Shown here piece after piece: positions 13,053 through 21,902 of a stretch of DNA of 41,758 bases. Location of the stretch: positions 1-41,758 of the IMG/VR virus record IMGVR_UViG_3300037119_006847. One strand, given 5' to 3'. A program made the translations under genes and the position numbers. The notes under the pieces are model-generated. The model worked only from the letters and a program-made list of their open reading frames with translations, was not told where the DNA came from and searched no databases. The stretch's first letter is position 1. Each line of letters opens with the position of its first letter. The stretch is from a virus.

Positions 13053-13503
13053 GGCGCCCCAGCAGTGCTTCAATGTCTAGCTTTGATACTGGAGTGGCTA
13101 TGTACTGCGGCTTTCTAAGCGTGGGCATGTTTTCAGTGGTCCAATCTTCAAAGCGCTTAACCCATGTAGAGAAGTGAAGGATGAACTGCTCAGCGGTATC
13201 ATTCACAATGGTGTGAGCGGTGTAGTTTGCAACGGCATCTTGAAGCTTCTCGTACCTAGATCTAGATTTCACGTTGCGCTTTAGCCATGTGATGGCGGAC
13301 TTCTTCCCAATCTTTCTAGGGTAGAGCTTCCAGATTTCTTCAAAGTCAAAGCTTTGGTTTCTGGCTTCGATCTCAAGAGCCACTCGTCTGGCCTCATCTG
13401 CGCCTTCCACCACCGCAAGCACGCCTTCTAGGCCGCCATCTAAGATCACATACTGGTTTGATCCCACAACGTGGGCAAGTTTAGTCCGCAGAGCTTCAGT
13501 CAT
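13042..13503 (-). CDS. Replication protein / helicase-loader-like, 153 aa
   Basis: Residues 52-120 contain FEEIWKLYPRKIGKKSAITWLKR, a run shared by C-terminal parts of many phage replisome organisers and DnaT-like proteins (pattern IWxxYPRKxGKxxAxxxW), followed by a segment ending LHFSTWVKRFEDW. The N-terminal 50 residues lack an obvious winged helix. AAGGGG and GAGGA precede ATG 13503. Adjacent to and overlapping the helicase gene, it probably recruits or loads that helicase at the origin. A direct origin-binding role is possible. Confidence 0.65.
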   Translation of the reverse strand: MTEALRTKLAHVVGSNQYVILDGGLEGVLAVVEGADEARRVALEIEARNQSFDFEEIWKLYPRKIGKKSAITWLKRNVKSRSRYEKLQDAVANYTAHTIVNDTAEQFILHFSTWVKRFEDWTTENMPTLRKPQYIATPVSKLDIEALLGRHGV

Positions 13504-13517
13504 TCCTCACATCCCCT

Positions 13518-13545
13518 TTTACAAAAGCTAAAAAACCAATAAAGT
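13518..13545 (+). promoter_or_regulatory. Sigma-70-like promoter with leaderless start
   Basis: TTTACA (13518-13523), a 16-nt spacer and TAAAGT (13540-13545), followed by exactly 7 nt and ATG 13553. No Shine-Dalgarno precedes the ATG. It fires away from the divergent replication genes. Confidence 0.55.
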
Positions 13546-13552
13546 GAGCGTT

Positions 13553-13906
13553 ATGCAAATCCCCAAACCCACAAAAACTAGAATTCTGGCGTTCTCAGTG
13601 CCAGTGAAGCGAAAGTTTGCGAATTCATTACTCTACACTCCTGCAACTCGCCGTGGCAGTTACTCCGGGTGTCAGACCTGTTGGATTATTGAAACCGGAC
13701 CTGAAGTAAGGGAATCAATGACGCGTGGCCAAAAAGCCTTTGTGCATGATGGCTTTGAGTTTGAAGAGATCAAACGTCCAGAGCTGTGGGAGTATCTGCA
13801 GAACACCGCAGAGTTTGCTGCCCTCAAGGAGTATGTGGACTCAGTAGACGGCATTGTAGCCGTGCAACTTGTACCAGAGGGCAGCGTTCTTGCTCTAGAA
13901 GACTAG
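13553..13906 (+). CDS. GroES/cpn10-like co-chaperonin candidate
   Basis: Length 117 aa from ATG 13553. The opening KPTKTRILAFSVPVKR fits the cpn10 start (PLxDRVxVKxxxxxx); a short variable loop follows (FANSLLYTPATRRG) where the GroEL-binding mobile loop would be. Then come CQTCWIIETGPEV (cpn10: xGxVxxVGxGxx), GQKAFVHDGFEF (VGDxVxFxxxxG) and a last strand EGSVLALED, close to GroES ESDILAIVE. The body carries an inserted helix (PELWEYLQNTAEF). Phage GroES analogues such as T4 gp31 help host GroEL fold capsid protein. The resemblance is weak in identity and needs structure prediction. Transcribed as a single leaderless gene. Confidence 0.5.
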   Translation: MQIPKPTKTRILAFSVPVKRKFANSLLYTPATRRGSYSGCQTCWIIETGPEVRESMTRGQKAFVHDGFEFEEIKRPELWEYLQNTAEFAALKEYVDSVDGIVAVQLVPEGSVLALED

Positions 13907-14103
13907 CGACCGTAGTAGCCGCCATTGGTGCGCTTCTTGTTCTCTTTAAGCTCATTGGACCTCACTGAAGGCGTGAACACTTCTTTAATCTTGTTCCACT
14001 CTTCTTTTAGAACTTCAGAAGCTGGTTTGTTGATCCCTTGCTGAGCCGCTTTGGCTGCATCTGGATCTACACCGTGTTTGTTTCTATCCCATTCATTGCT
14101 CAT
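13903..14103 (-). CDS. Hypothetical small hydrophilic protein, 66 aa
   Basis: Start taken at ATG 14103 (MSNEWDRNKHGVDPD); it overlaps the glycosyltransferase stop by 11 bp. Hydrophilic and helical with a basic, Gly/Tyr tail (KKRTNGGYYGR), no signal peptide or known domain. It ends in a 4-bp tail-to-tail overlap with the GroES-like gene. It probably shares the mRNA of the upstream glycosyltransferase. Confidence 0.55.
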   Translation of the reverse strand: MSNEWDRNKHGVDPDAAKAAQQGINKPASEVLKEEWNKIKEVFTPSVRSNELKENKKRTNGGYYGR

Positions 14104-14869
14104 GAGTTTTATTATATTCCCCGACCTTGGCGTTGAGAACTCTGGCGTCAATATCTTTTGAAAGAATCTCTAGGCGGTTAAGAGAGCTGATTTCAGCCTG
14201 GGTGGGGAAGCGCCCTCTGGTGGCGCTCTCCACATGCACCGCCTCAATGGTTGGCGTGTAAAAAACCTTACGATCAGCCATCAGCGCCTGTATGCAAAAC
14301 CACACATCCTCATAGCCTAAAGCAAAAGTCTCATCATATAGACCGCATTCCAGTGAAAACCCCTGCAGTGCGCCAGTCACCCCTCCAACAAAGCGCTCTT
14401 CTTTATAGAGCCTTGCGGAGTTAGCTGGCAGCCTTTTCTCATATTCAACTGGCAAACAATCGCCACGATACCAGAACCCTGCAGATTGAATGCGCCCGGT
14501 GGGATAGTAGAGGAGGCCGCCTACAATATCCCCATAGCGAAAGCCTCTGATGAAGGCTGAGAGTACTGGGCGAGTGAATTCTATATCCTGATTCACTGTG
14601 ACAACGTGGGTGTAGCCGTGCTCCTTTGCATACTCTAGGCCGATGTTGACTGATGAGCTGTAGCCGGGGGGTTTGTGCTTATGGATATGTTTGCAGCCGT
14701 ATTCAGTGGCCCACAGCACACCTAGACTTGCAAATTCTTCTACAATGAGCGTGTGCTCCAGCATCCCTGGCTCATGGCGTCTAAGGGACTCTAAGCATCT
14801 TTTTAACAAGCGCTCATCAGACATGCCTCTTGCTAAAACTGGAATGATAAATAATACTCTCGTCAGCAT
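14093..14869 (-). CDS. Family 2 glycosyltransferase
   Basis: Length 258 aa from ATG 14869 (MLTRVLFIIPV). YSSSVNIGLEYA and YTHVVTVNQDIEF give the nucleotide-binding GT-A features, with NQD in the DxD position. GGVTGALQGFSL followed by LGYEDVWFC supplies the acceptor loop and the ED catalytic base, as in rhamnosyl- or galactofuranosyl-type GT2 enzymes. No membrane anchor. Start regions of this gene and the plus-strand exonuclease are only 20 bp apart. It likely modifies a host surface glycan or a phage component; donor unknown. Confidence 0.85.
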   Translation of the reverse strand: MLTRVLFIIPVLARGMSDERLLKRCLESLRRHEPGMLEHTLIVEEFASLGVLWATEYGCKHIHKHKPPGYSSSVNIGLEYAKEHGYTHVVTVNQDIEFTRPVLSAFIRGFRYGDIVGGLLYYPTGRIQSAGFWYRGDCLPVEYEKRLPANSARLYKEERFVGGVTGALQGFSLECGLYDETFALGYEDVWFCIQALMADRKVFYTPTIEAVHVESATRGRFPTQAEISSLNRLEILSKDIDARVLNAKVGEYNKTHEQ

Positions 14870-14888
14870 CCTGGGGAGGAGCCTAGCA

Positions 14889-15728
14889 TTGAAACCCAAC
14901 TATGATCTACATATGCCAGAAAAGGCATACCGCTCTGCTCCTGGCCTAAACTACTCGCATCTGAAACTGATGCACCAGCCCTTTCTCTACAAGCAAATGG
15001 TCCTAGAGGGTAAGGGTAAAGAGCGCACAAACTCCCTGTCGATTGGCACCGCTGTGCACATCCACATTCTAGAGCCGCACAAGAAGCACCACATTAAAAA
15101 CCTCGCTGACTATGGCCATGAAGATCGCAAAAAGTGGGCAGCTATTAGAAAGCTAGAAGCCGATAACCCAGATGATCTCTTCTTCTCGCCAAAGGACTAT
15201 GAAGCCATCAACAAGATGGTGACAAGCGTCAAGCTCTCTCAGCAAGCCCTAAAGCTCTACGCCTCTGGCACGTGGAATGAAGTGTCAATGTTTTGGCGTG
15301 ATCCGGTGCACGGCTTTGACTGCAAGGGTAGAGCAGACACCTTAAACCTAGAAGAAGGTTATGTGGTGGATCTTAAAACCACTAAAGACGCTAAAGGTTT
15401 CATGAAAGAGTGCGTTGATTATGGCTACCATATCCAGGCAGCATTCTATCTTAGAGGCCTAAAAGCTATCACAGGACGAGACTTTGACTGGTATTGGGTG
15501 GCTGTGGACTCAGCTTCTCCGCACTTTTGCTACGTCTACAAAGCATCCCTTATGACTCTTGAGATCGGTAACTATCAAACCGATGAATACATGAACAAGC
15601 TCTCAGTCTGCTTAGAGACAGACGTTTGGCCCATCGGCAATGAAGAGCTCATCCAAGGCGAACTACCTGGCTGGTATACAGCAAGGGTTCTAGAAAAAGT
15701 ACAAAAGTATAAGGAGATCACGTTATGA
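14889..15728 (+). CDS. RecE/exonuclease VIII-like PD-(D/E)XK nuclease (DUF3799-type)
   Basis: Length 279 aa from TTG 14889, chosen because GGGGAGGAG lies just upstream; ATG 14913 is the alternative. AYRSAPGLNYSHLK at 13-26 and SIGTAVHIHILEP around His57 are typical of RecE-like exonucleases. The catalytic residues are Glu131, Asp150 (KGRAD), Asp161-x-Lys163 (VVDLKTT) and Gln183 in YHIQAAFY. The enzyme would resect double-stranded DNA 5' to 3', leaving single strands for the SSB-like protein encoded next (ATGA overlap). Together with the following genes it forms a recombination module; a dedicated annealing protein was not recognised. Confidence 0.85.
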   Translation: MKPNYDLHMPEKAYRSAPGLNYSHLKLMHQPFLYKQMVLEGKGKERTNSLSIGTAVHIHILEPHKKHHIKNLADYGHEDRKKWAAIRKLEADNPDDLFFSPKDYEAINKMVTSVKLSQQALKLYASGTWNEVSMFWRDPVHGFDCKGRADTLNLEEGYVVDLKTTKDAKGFMKECVDYGYHIQAAFYLRGLKAITGRDFDWYWVAVDSASPHFCYVYKASLMTLEIGNYQTDEYMNKLSVCLETDVWPIGNEELIQGELPGWYTARVLEKVQKYKEITL

Positions 15729-16141
15729 GTTTTGAATCACACAGTCAGTCGCCAAAGGTATTTGCTAATAAACTTGCTGAGCCACTCACAGGCTACCTCA
15801 CAGGGGCATACATTGACCCAGTTGCCAATCAGTTTGGTAACCACAACAACATCCTGACCATGAAAAAAGAAGATGGCAGCGAGTTTGAAGTTGTGACCGT
15901 TGGCACGCTTGGCTACCTAGCTAAGAACCTTTGTATGAGTGCTGGGAGCCTTGAAGTAAACGACAAGGTTAATGCTGAAACCATCAAGAAGGATGCAGCA
16001 CTCCTTGGAAAGCTCATCCGCATCAGCCCAGATGGCTCGTATCTCAACAAAGCTAAAAAAGAGATCAAGAAGTTTAAGATCGAAGTTGATAAGACTAAAA
16101 CGATAGACGCACTTCCAGAGTCTGAAGAAATACCGTTTTAG
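15725..16141 (+). CDS. Single-stranded DNA-binding-like protein
   Basis: Length 138 aa. The C-terminus ALPESEEIPF reproduces the acidic tip plus IPF of bacterial SSB (DDDIPF), which recruits partner proteins. The body is compatible with an OB fold (strands around GYLTGAYIDPV, ILTMKKEDGSEFEVVTVG, DKVNAE, GKLIRIS), then a lysine-rich linker (KAKKEIKKFKIEVDK). Small phage SSBs of this size are common next to exonucleases. It overlaps the exonuclease stop by 4 bp. Confidence 0.7.
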   Translation: MSFESHSQSPKVFANKLAEPLTGYLTGAYIDPVANQFGNHNNILTMKKEDGSEFEVVTVGTLGYLAKNLCMSAGSLEVNDKVNAETIKKDAALLGKLIRISPDGSYLNKAKKEIKKFKIEVDKTKTIDALPESEEIPF

Positions 16142-16168
16142 CATTTAGAGGGAATAGAGATTAGGGGA

Positions 16169-16525
16169 ATGAGAACTTCAAGCTGTAAAGCCAAGGGCAG
16201 GCGTGCTTGCCAAGAGGTAAAAGAGTTAATACTGTTCTCATTCCCCGAACTCACAGACCTTGACGTTACAGTAACCCCATCTGGCGTGACTGGTGTTGAT
16301 GTGCAGCTATCACAGCGAGCCTTTGACCTAGTCCCCCTCGCCATAGAGTGTAAGAACACCGAGAGCATAAACATCTGGAAGGCGCTAGAGCAGGCCAAAA
16401 GCCATGTGAAGGGCTTAGAGATGCCGGTATTGTTCTTTAAACGCAACAGATCTGAGCTCCAAGTGGCTCTCTCTGCTAAGAACTTCTTTAAAATATTATG
16501 CGCAAAAAAAGAATCACAGTTATAA
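16169..16525 (+). CDS. PD-(D/E)XK nuclease, Holliday-junction-resolvase-like
   Basis: Length 118 aa; TAGGGGA precedes ATG 16169. Glu16 in the first helix (CQEVKEL), Asp44 in GVDVQLS, Glu60-x-Lys62 in AIECKN and Gln75 in ALEQAKSH give the E...D...ExK...Q pattern of small phage resolvase-type or VRR-NUC-like nucleases. A role in processing recombination intermediates before packaging fits its place after exonuclease and SSB. It overlaps the following glycosyltransferase gene by 28 bp. A structure-specific nuclease other than a resolvase is possible. Confidence 0.75.
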   Translation: MRTSSCKAKGRRACQEVKELILFSFPELTDLDVTVTPSGVTGVDVQLSQRAFDLVPLAIECKNTESINIWKALEQAKSHVKGLEMPVLFFKRNRSELQVALSAKNFFKILCAKKESQL

Positions 16526-17592
16526 GCTTCAGCTCCTCTGGCGGTCTCATCTACCAAAGAGCACACATTCCTTTCCGTCACCTATCTGACATTTATGACT
16601 TCCACTTTGTGGACCTTTGCGATGTGCGCCATGTGGACTTCTTCTACACAGACTGCATTGTGATGGTGCACCCTTGGAGCCTAGACTTTGCACACGTTGC
16701 TGCCAGGGCGAGATTCCACTATCAGTGCCCTGTAGTGGTGGACCTAGATGACCTTTTAATGGAACTCCCTATAGATCACCCAGACTATGGCAACATCAAT
16801 GGCAGGCCACTGGTGGACACCCTCCAAACCGCAAACGAAGTTGTGTACTCCACGCCGTACCTAAAAGCTAAGCTTGGACACCTCAACAAGTCCGCAACTG
16901 TGATTGAGAACACCATTCCAGAGCATGTGTTTAAGAGCTACAACACGCCAAATAAGCCATACAAGACCACATTTACAGTGGGCTGGACTGGTGGACAGTC
17001 GCACCGCTCAGACATCCTCTACACTTTTGAAAAGGGACTAAGAGAGTTTCTCATTGAAAACGACGACACTCGTGCGCACTTCCACGGCTTATGCCCTCAA
17101 GAGCTCTACCGCTCGCTAGGTGCACAGGTTTACTTTGAGCCAGCCACAGTGGACTACATGGACTACCATGCTATTTGTGAGACCTATCCATTTGACGTGT
17201 GTCTTGTGGGACTTGTGGATCATGCTTTTAACCATGCAAAGAGTGACCTTAGACTCATCGACATGGCTCCGCATAACATCCCCATTATCGCTAGCCCCAG
17301 GTCTGACTTCTATAAGCATAAAGATCGCCAAATAATGCTCTATGCTGAAGACAATAGCTCTGAGCACATGAGCTGGAAGGATGCTCTGCAGTACGCCAAG
17401 GACCATCCAGAAGAGATGAAGGCGATGGCAGCAAGAGCCAAGGCTTACGTTCTAGAAGAGCGACTATCAACTGTCGCAGCAGAGAAGTGGTTTCACGTTC
17501 TAGAGCGAGCTATGTCAAAAGGTCAGTTTAGATCAAGTCAAATGGGTCGATCTCTTCTGGCTCATTCCCTTGAACTGCACCAGCTTGACTAG
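16498..17592 (+). CDS. GT4-type (GT-B fold) glycosyltransferase
   Basis: Length 364 aa. The N-terminal domain starts ITVISFSSSGGLIYQRAHIPFRHL. The linker into the second domain reads TVGWTGGQSHRSDI, a run I associate with phage and bacterial GT4-like transferases. Later FNHAKSDLRLIDMAPHNIPIIASP holds the sugar-nucleotide region (K...L.D.A...VPVIAS). Preceded by the resolvase gene, with which it overlaps by 28 bp; no clear ribosome site. The 3' end overlaps the convergent ejection-protein gene by 65 bp. It may add sugar to a host surface polymer or phage protein. Confidence 0.75.
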   Translation: MRKKRITVISFSSSGGLIYQRAHIPFRHLSDIYDFHFVDLCDVRHVDFFYTDCIVMVHPWSLDFAHVAARARFHYQCPVVVDLDDLLMELPIDHPDYGNINGRPLVDTLQTANEVVYSTPYLKAKLGHLNKSATVIENTIPEHVFKSYNTPNKPYKTTFTVGWTGGQSHRSDILYTFEKGLREFLIENDDTRAHFHGLCPQELYRSLGAQVYFEPATVDYMDYHAICETYPFDVCLVGLVDHAFNHAKSDLRLIDMAPHNIPIIASPRSDFYKHKDRQIMLYAEDNSSEHMSWKDALQYAKDHPEEMKAMAARAKAYVLEERLSTVAAEKWFHVLERAMSKGQFRSSQMGRSLLAHSLELHQLD

Positions 17593-19492
17593 CAGCAGAT
17601 GCACCTACGCCAGCTCCAGGACTTAAAGCTCCTTTGATGGCATCAGTCACTGGGTCTACTGAGTCAACTCCAGCACGGTTTTGCAAGAGAGTGGAGAGCT
17701 TAGAGAGACCTTGCTCTGGGTTTGCAAGAGCTGCTGCTTCACGAGCGCCTTTCATAACGCCACCTACTCCGCCGACTAGTGCGCCAGCACCAGTGCCAAC
17801 TCCAGGTATACCAGAGCCAACCATGGCGCCGAGACCGGCACCCTTGAGCCCTTGGCTAGCAGCTTCTCCAACCATGTAAGCATTCACGCGGCTTGATCCT
17901 TTAGCTGGTGCACCTTTGTAGACGTTCTCGAAAGCTGCTTGAGCAGAGTTCACATCGAAATCTTTAGCGAGCTCAGAGCCATACTTCTCATCAAGCGCTT
18001 GCATAAAGCTCTGGATCTCACCTTGCTTCATACGAGCACCAGGAGTTGTACCGCCAACATAGGCAGAGAGAACACTCTGAGGAGTGAGCTTAGACTGCGC
18101 TACAGAGAAGTCTTCAAAGATGCCGTGCATGTGCTGGTTGATGTTTGGAAGCGGTGAGCCAGCTTTAGAAGCAACATCGTCAAGGTACTTTCTACCTGCA
18201 CCAGCAATGCCAGAAACAAGTGAGTTAGTGGACTTGGTGCCATAAGGACCTTGCGTGAAGGCAGCATCTTGGAGGCCTTTGAGGAACTCTCTTGCCTTAC
18301 CATAGTTAAACTCTACGCGGCTAAGGTCTGCGTCGGTTATCGTGGGAGCCCCCAATGGGGTTTGCTTCCCTGCTTTTTTCGCAAGGAAAGTCTGGGCTTC
18401 TCTTTCTAGCTTTGACTCCCCCATCTTCACAGACGACGTTGCTTGAGCAATAGCCATCTTGCGAAGGTTCTTCATCTGGTCTTTTACTACCGTGTAGGCT
18501 TCCTTCTGCTCAGCAGTAGGGTTACCGTGTAGCATCAGACGCTCAAGGTTGTCATAGGTCTGAGCCAGTTGACCTTGGATATCTGTGTACTTTATATCGG
18601 CAGCTTTGTTGAGAGAGAGCGAGTGCGTCTCTTCATTAGCTAGCTTCTTTAAAGGTGCAATCTGCTGACCAAACAGCGAGTCAGTTGGAATAGAGTCAAA
18701 GTCTTTAACCTGTGTAGCAAACTCATCTGGCTTGAGGCCAAACATAGCCTTGTAAGCACCATCGAGTCGCTTAGCACCACCCTCAACAGCTTCTTTTGTG
18801 AAGAGCTCTGGGTTACGTGCAGCACGCTCAACAAGGTCAGGGTCTGCGAGTCCACCAGCAGCGCGGATAGCATTCTTGATGCCATCAATCTGCCTGTTCA
18901 TGTTGAAGTGTGAGAGAGCTTTGATGCCCTTTGCTCCTAGCTTAAATGCACCAGCACCAGCAGCAGATAGAGCCGCATCCACAGCAGCCTCTTTCATGTC
19001 AAAGGGGATGTCTTTATCAAGGTATAGCTGTCTAATCTGTTGCTTTGCAGTATTTGAAATACCGCCAGCAGCAGCAGCGCCAGCCATTGCAAGGGGAATG
19101 GAAGCAACTGCACCAGTGGGAACTCCTGCCAGGGCGCCTACTGCTGCTGAGAGCACCTTAGAGCCAAGGTCAGAGAGATCATAGGTGATGTCGCCAGTGT
19201 CTTGCATGAACTCTTTTGCGATACCCTTAAAGCCACCTTTTTTAAAAGCATCAGTGAAGCCTGGATCAATTTCAATATGGTCACCAGTAGAGCCAATTGG
19301 CCTGATGAGGTTGTCATCATATGGATCTAGCTCATAGCCAAGCTCTTTAGCATATTGCTTTCTAGCGGAGTCATTAGAGTCAAAGAAGTTTTGCATAACA
19401 AAACGCTCTTTAGCGCCAAATGGCTGCACGTTATAGCCAGACTCGCCTTCAGAGGTGTCAATGTCTTCAAATGGATCAACTTCGGGTTCCAT
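17528..19492 (-). CDS. Large internal virion / ejection protein
   Basis: Length 654 aa. Position after the tail genes, Ala/Gly-rich segments (VGALAGVPTGAVASIPLAMAG near 115-140; GAGLGAMVGSGIPGVGTGAGA near 555-575), long helical regions and acidic termini (start MEPEVDPFEDID, end EEIDPFDLI) fit the pilot or ejection proteins of podoviruses (roles like T7 gp14-16 or P22 gp7/16/20). Such proteins leave the capsid to form a channel across the envelope. No lytic transglycosylase motif was seen. The start overlaps the previous gene stop by one base (TAATG). It is last in the virion operon. Confidence 0.7.
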   Translation of the reverse strand: MEPEVDPFEDIDTSEGESGYNVQPFGAKERFVMQNFFDSNDSARKQYAKELGYELDPYDDNLIRPIGSTGDHIEIDPGFTDAFKKGGFKGIAKEFMQDTGDITYDLSDLGSKVLSAAVGALAGVPTGAVASIPLAMAGAAAAGGISNTAKQQIRQLYLDKDIPFDMKEAAVDAALSAAGAGAFKLGAKGIKALSHFNMNRQIDGIKNAIRAAGGLADPDLVERAARNPELFTKEAVEGGAKRLDGAYKAMFGLKPDEFATQVKDFDSIPTDSLFGQQIAPLKKLANEETHSLSLNKAADIKYTDIQGQLAQTYDNLERLMLHGNPTAEQKEAYTVVKDQMKNLRKMAIAQATSSVKMGESKLEREAQTFLAKKAGKQTPLGAPTITDADLSRVEFNYGKAREFLKGLQDAAFTQGPYGTKSTNSLVSGIAGAGRKYLDDVASKAGSPLPNINQHMHGIFEDFSVAQSKLTPQSVLSAYVGGTTPGARMKQGEIQSFMQALDEKYGSELAKDFDVNSAQAAFENVYKGAPAKGSSRVNAYMVGEAASQGLKGAGLGAMVGSGIPGVGTGAGALVGGVGGVMKGAREAAALANPEQGLSKLSTLLQNRAGVDSVDPVTDAIKGALSPGAGVGASAASQAGAVQGNEPEEIDPFDLI

Positions 19493-20610
19493 TATTTAGC
19501 TCCCAATTTGTATAATAGGTCCATGTATTCCTTGGAGACAGGCTTATCGCCAAACTTCTCTAGTCTCTTTAGAGCACCGGCTTGATACTTAGGAGGCAGC
19601 GATCGAATCATTTGAATCAAACCCTGCTGACCGCGTACATCAAGGTCTACTTTCTGCGGTTTACCGGCGATCTCAGTGCCAAAGGTCCAGTTGCCATCTT
19701 TCTTATCTGCAACAAGCTTCACTTCGTTTGCAGCATCTCGCACAAGATCATCGGTGAGTCGCTTGCCACCTACTTTGACTTGTTTGTTAAGCTCAGCCAC
19801 ACCACGCTCTTGATACTTCTTCTCAGAGACCTCTCTCATCTTGGAGATTACATCATTGACCGCTTTGATGGTCTTCTCGTCAACACTGTTTTTACTGGGG
19901 TCGACGAGATCTAGATACTGCAAAGCCTGTGTCATGGTGCGGTGCCCGGTGGCGGTGATAAAACGCTGCATATCTTGATCCGAGAGAGCGCCAGCATCCA
20001 TGCCAACCTTTTTAATAATCGTAGATACTTTGGGCCAGAATCCGATATTTGAACGTGGGTCCAGTTCATCAAGCTTCTCAAAAGCTTCTACGTTCTCGCG
20101 ATACTTCTTTAGATTAGTCTCAAGAGTTTTAACAAATCGGCTTTTGCTTTGCTCATACTGAGTTTCTCTTCGAAGCCCACGGTCTGCGTCTCTATCAATC
20201 TGAGACCCTAGAGATGTAAACTCTCTATTCTGTTGCGTTCTAGAAGAGGCAGTCTTTGCAGCCTCATACCAGGCATCATCCATACCAGGGAATACAGCGC
20301 GAAGCGTAGCATCCTCAGTAATAGCACTATCGCCAGGCTTAGCAGCAGTGGCAGCAAGTTTTGCCTTCTCAGACTGTTGATCCATGGCAGTTTTAAAGAT
20401 GGTTGGATCGCCTAGGCCATAAGCCTGACCAGCTACTTGCGACAGATCGCCACCCTGAATTGCTGCAGGTAGCTCTTGCGCAAGAGTGCGAAGGTCACGC
20501 TGTTTATCCATAAGCTGCTTTTGAGCAAGAAGCTCGCCAGTGGCTTTAGCGCCAGCAGCAGTAGCCTCTTGCATAGTGAATAGATCTCTTAATGATTCGC
20601 GTATTCCCAT
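19492..20610 (-). CDS. Internal virion / ejection protein
   Basis: Length 372 aa. Strongly helical, Gln/Ala/Lys-rich (AAAGAKATGELLAQKQLMDKQ by pattern; later YEQSKSRFVKTLETNLKKY), no membrane segment and no enzymatic motif. It sits between two other internal-protein candidates in the same operon, so the call is mainly positional. Ribosome site weak (GGGTAAATAAA). Confidence 0.6.
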   Translation of the reverse strand: MGIRESLRDLFTMQEATAAGAKATGELLAQKQLMDKQRDLRTLAQELPAAIQGGDLSQVAGQAYGLGDPTIFKTAMDQQSEKAKLAATAAKPGDSAITEDATLRAVFPGMDDAWYEAAKTASSRTQQNREFTSLGSQIDRDADRGLRRETQYEQSKSRFVKTLETNLKKYRENVEAFEKLDELDPRSNIGFWPKVSTIIKKVGMDAGALSDQDMQRFITATGHRTMTQALQYLDLVDPSKNSVDEKTIKAVNDVISKMREVSEKKYQERGVAELNKQVKVGGKRLTDDLVRDAANEVKLVADKKDGNWTFGTEIAGKPQKVDLDVRGQQGLIQMIRSLPPKYQAGALKRLEKFGDKPVSKEYMDLLYKLGAK

Positions 20611-20615
20611 TTTAT

Positions 20616-21470
20616 TTACCCAACTGTCCCAGAAGATCCACCGCCAAACATGCCCATACCTTGAAGGTCCTGAAAGCTCTTACCAAGGTTAGCTGCAGTC
20701 CCGATCCCAGCTCCTAGACCAGCTACACCTCCAGTTAAACCACCAAAGAATCCTCCGCCACTAGTGTCTGGGGCAGCCGAGTTGAGAGCTGCCGTTCGCT
20801 CAGCTTGTAGTTGCTGCAAAAGGAAAGGGCTCTGAAGAGCTTGCCTGTTTGCCATGGCTTGTTGCCTGAGATTGTTGCCGTATGTGAGACCTTGCTGGAG
20901 AGCGCCTTGCTGAGCAGCAACACGGCTATAAGGATTCTGGATAGCTTGCTGAGCTGCAAACACGTTTGCTTGGTTTGAGATACCGCCAACTTGCCTTTGA
21001 GCTTGTTGCAGTACATCGCCTCTTAGAGCACCCATGGCTTGTCCGCGCAGTCCACGAGCAGCAGCGCCACTGGTAGCTTGTGTGAGACCTTGCTCAGTGA
21101 ACTGGTTCACATCCTGCATGCCCATTTGAACCATGGCGTTGCGGAGGTTATTAATGTTTGCAAGTTCTTCAGGGGTGGACTGGAAAGCCTTGCCAGAGAT
21201 CTGGTCTAGGTAGGCTTGGATGGCTGGGTCGCGCATGGCGTCTACCTTGCCAATACTTGCCTCTTGCTCAGTGGCTAGCTGCTGCTGACGCTGATAGTTC
21301 TGCAGTGATTGCTTCTCCATTTGAAGCTGCTCTGGACTTTTCATCCCAGCCCGCCTTCTTTCTTCAGCCTGGAGTTTAGCAGCCTTAGCCTGTTTAGAGG
21401 ATTTAACTGCCCCAGCAATAGCATTTGCTGCCCCCAGACCTGCTGTGATGATACCTGTTACTGCTCCCAT
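20616..21470 (-). CDS. Internal virion / ejection protein, membrane-prone
   Basis: Length 284 aa. Starts MGAVTGIITAGLGAANAIAG, a Gly/Ala hydrophobic segment followed by VKSSKQAKAAKLQ, the architecture of P22 gp7/gp20-like ejection proteins. The centre is Gln-rich and helical (QNYQRQQQLATEQEA), and the end is Gly-rich (GGGFFGGLTGGVAGLGAGIG). GGGGGA precedes the start. Likely ejected first or helps insert the channel. Confidence 0.7.
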   Translation of the reverse strand: MGAVTGIITAGLGAANAIAGAVKSSKQAKAAKLQAEERRRAGMKSPEQLQMEKQSLQNYQRQQQLATEQEASIGKVDAMRDPAIQAYLDQISGKAFQSTPEELANINNLRNAMVQMGMQDVNQFTEQGLTQATSGAAARGLRGQAMGALRGDVLQQAQRQVGGISNQANVFAAQQAIQNPYSRVAAQQGALQQGLTYGNNLRQQAMANRQALQSPFLLQQLQAERTAALNSAAPDTSGGGFFGGLTGGVAGLGAGIGTAANLGKSFQDLQGMGMFGGGSSGTVG

Positions 21471-21485
21471 ATCCCCATATCCCCC

Positions 21486-21902
21486 TTACTTCCAATGTAG
21501 AAGTGTTGCTCTTTCAGTGTCGACAAACCCAAGTCTTTTATAAGCCCTGACAATGGACTCATTTGGTGTGAATTGTATGATCTGCCCATCTGGTTTCTTG
21601 AGTTTCACAAGCCCCTGGATGGTCCTAACTAATAGTTTAAAGGCCTTTGCTCGTATCTTCAAAGGAGCAGCTGGATTAGTTGCTGTCCACTCTAGAAGGT
21701 AGAGTACAGAATTCGTTTCATAAAGAAAGCCCACAGCAAGCTTTTGCCCGGTGCTCTCGTCAATAACCAGAAAACCCAGATCCGGTAAGATCTCTGCAGC
21801 TGGCGGAACCTTCCACCCATTGCCCAGATAGAACTGAGCTACCTCCGGATGGTCGCTATCCTTGTAAGGTATAACTCTTAGGTTTTGACTATCCACGTGC
21901 AT
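21486..21902 (-). CDS. GNAT-like protein, second of a tandem pair, 138 aa
   Basis: Shares with its upstream neighbour the core ILP-x-x-G, a V-x-DE loop, A-x-G-x-LY-x-T and L-x-WTATNPA, so the two are tandem paralogues. The pattern of strands ending in EWTATNPA and the C-terminal IVRAYKRLGFVDTERATLL (a typical GNAT ending, YxxxGF) suggest an N-acetyltransferase fold. No clear Q/R-x-x-G-x-G/A pyrophosphate loop was found, so activity is uncertain. Located between fibre-like and ejection genes; may modify a virion protein. It overlaps the upstream gene by 25 bp. Confidence 0.6.
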   Translation of the reverse strand: MHVDSQNLRVIPYKDSDHPEVAQFYLGNGWKVPPAAEILPDLGFLVIDESTGQKLAVGFLYETNSVLYLLEWTATNPAAPLKIRAKAFKLLVRTIQGLVKLKKPDGQIIQFTPNESIVRAYKRLGFVDTERATLLHWK

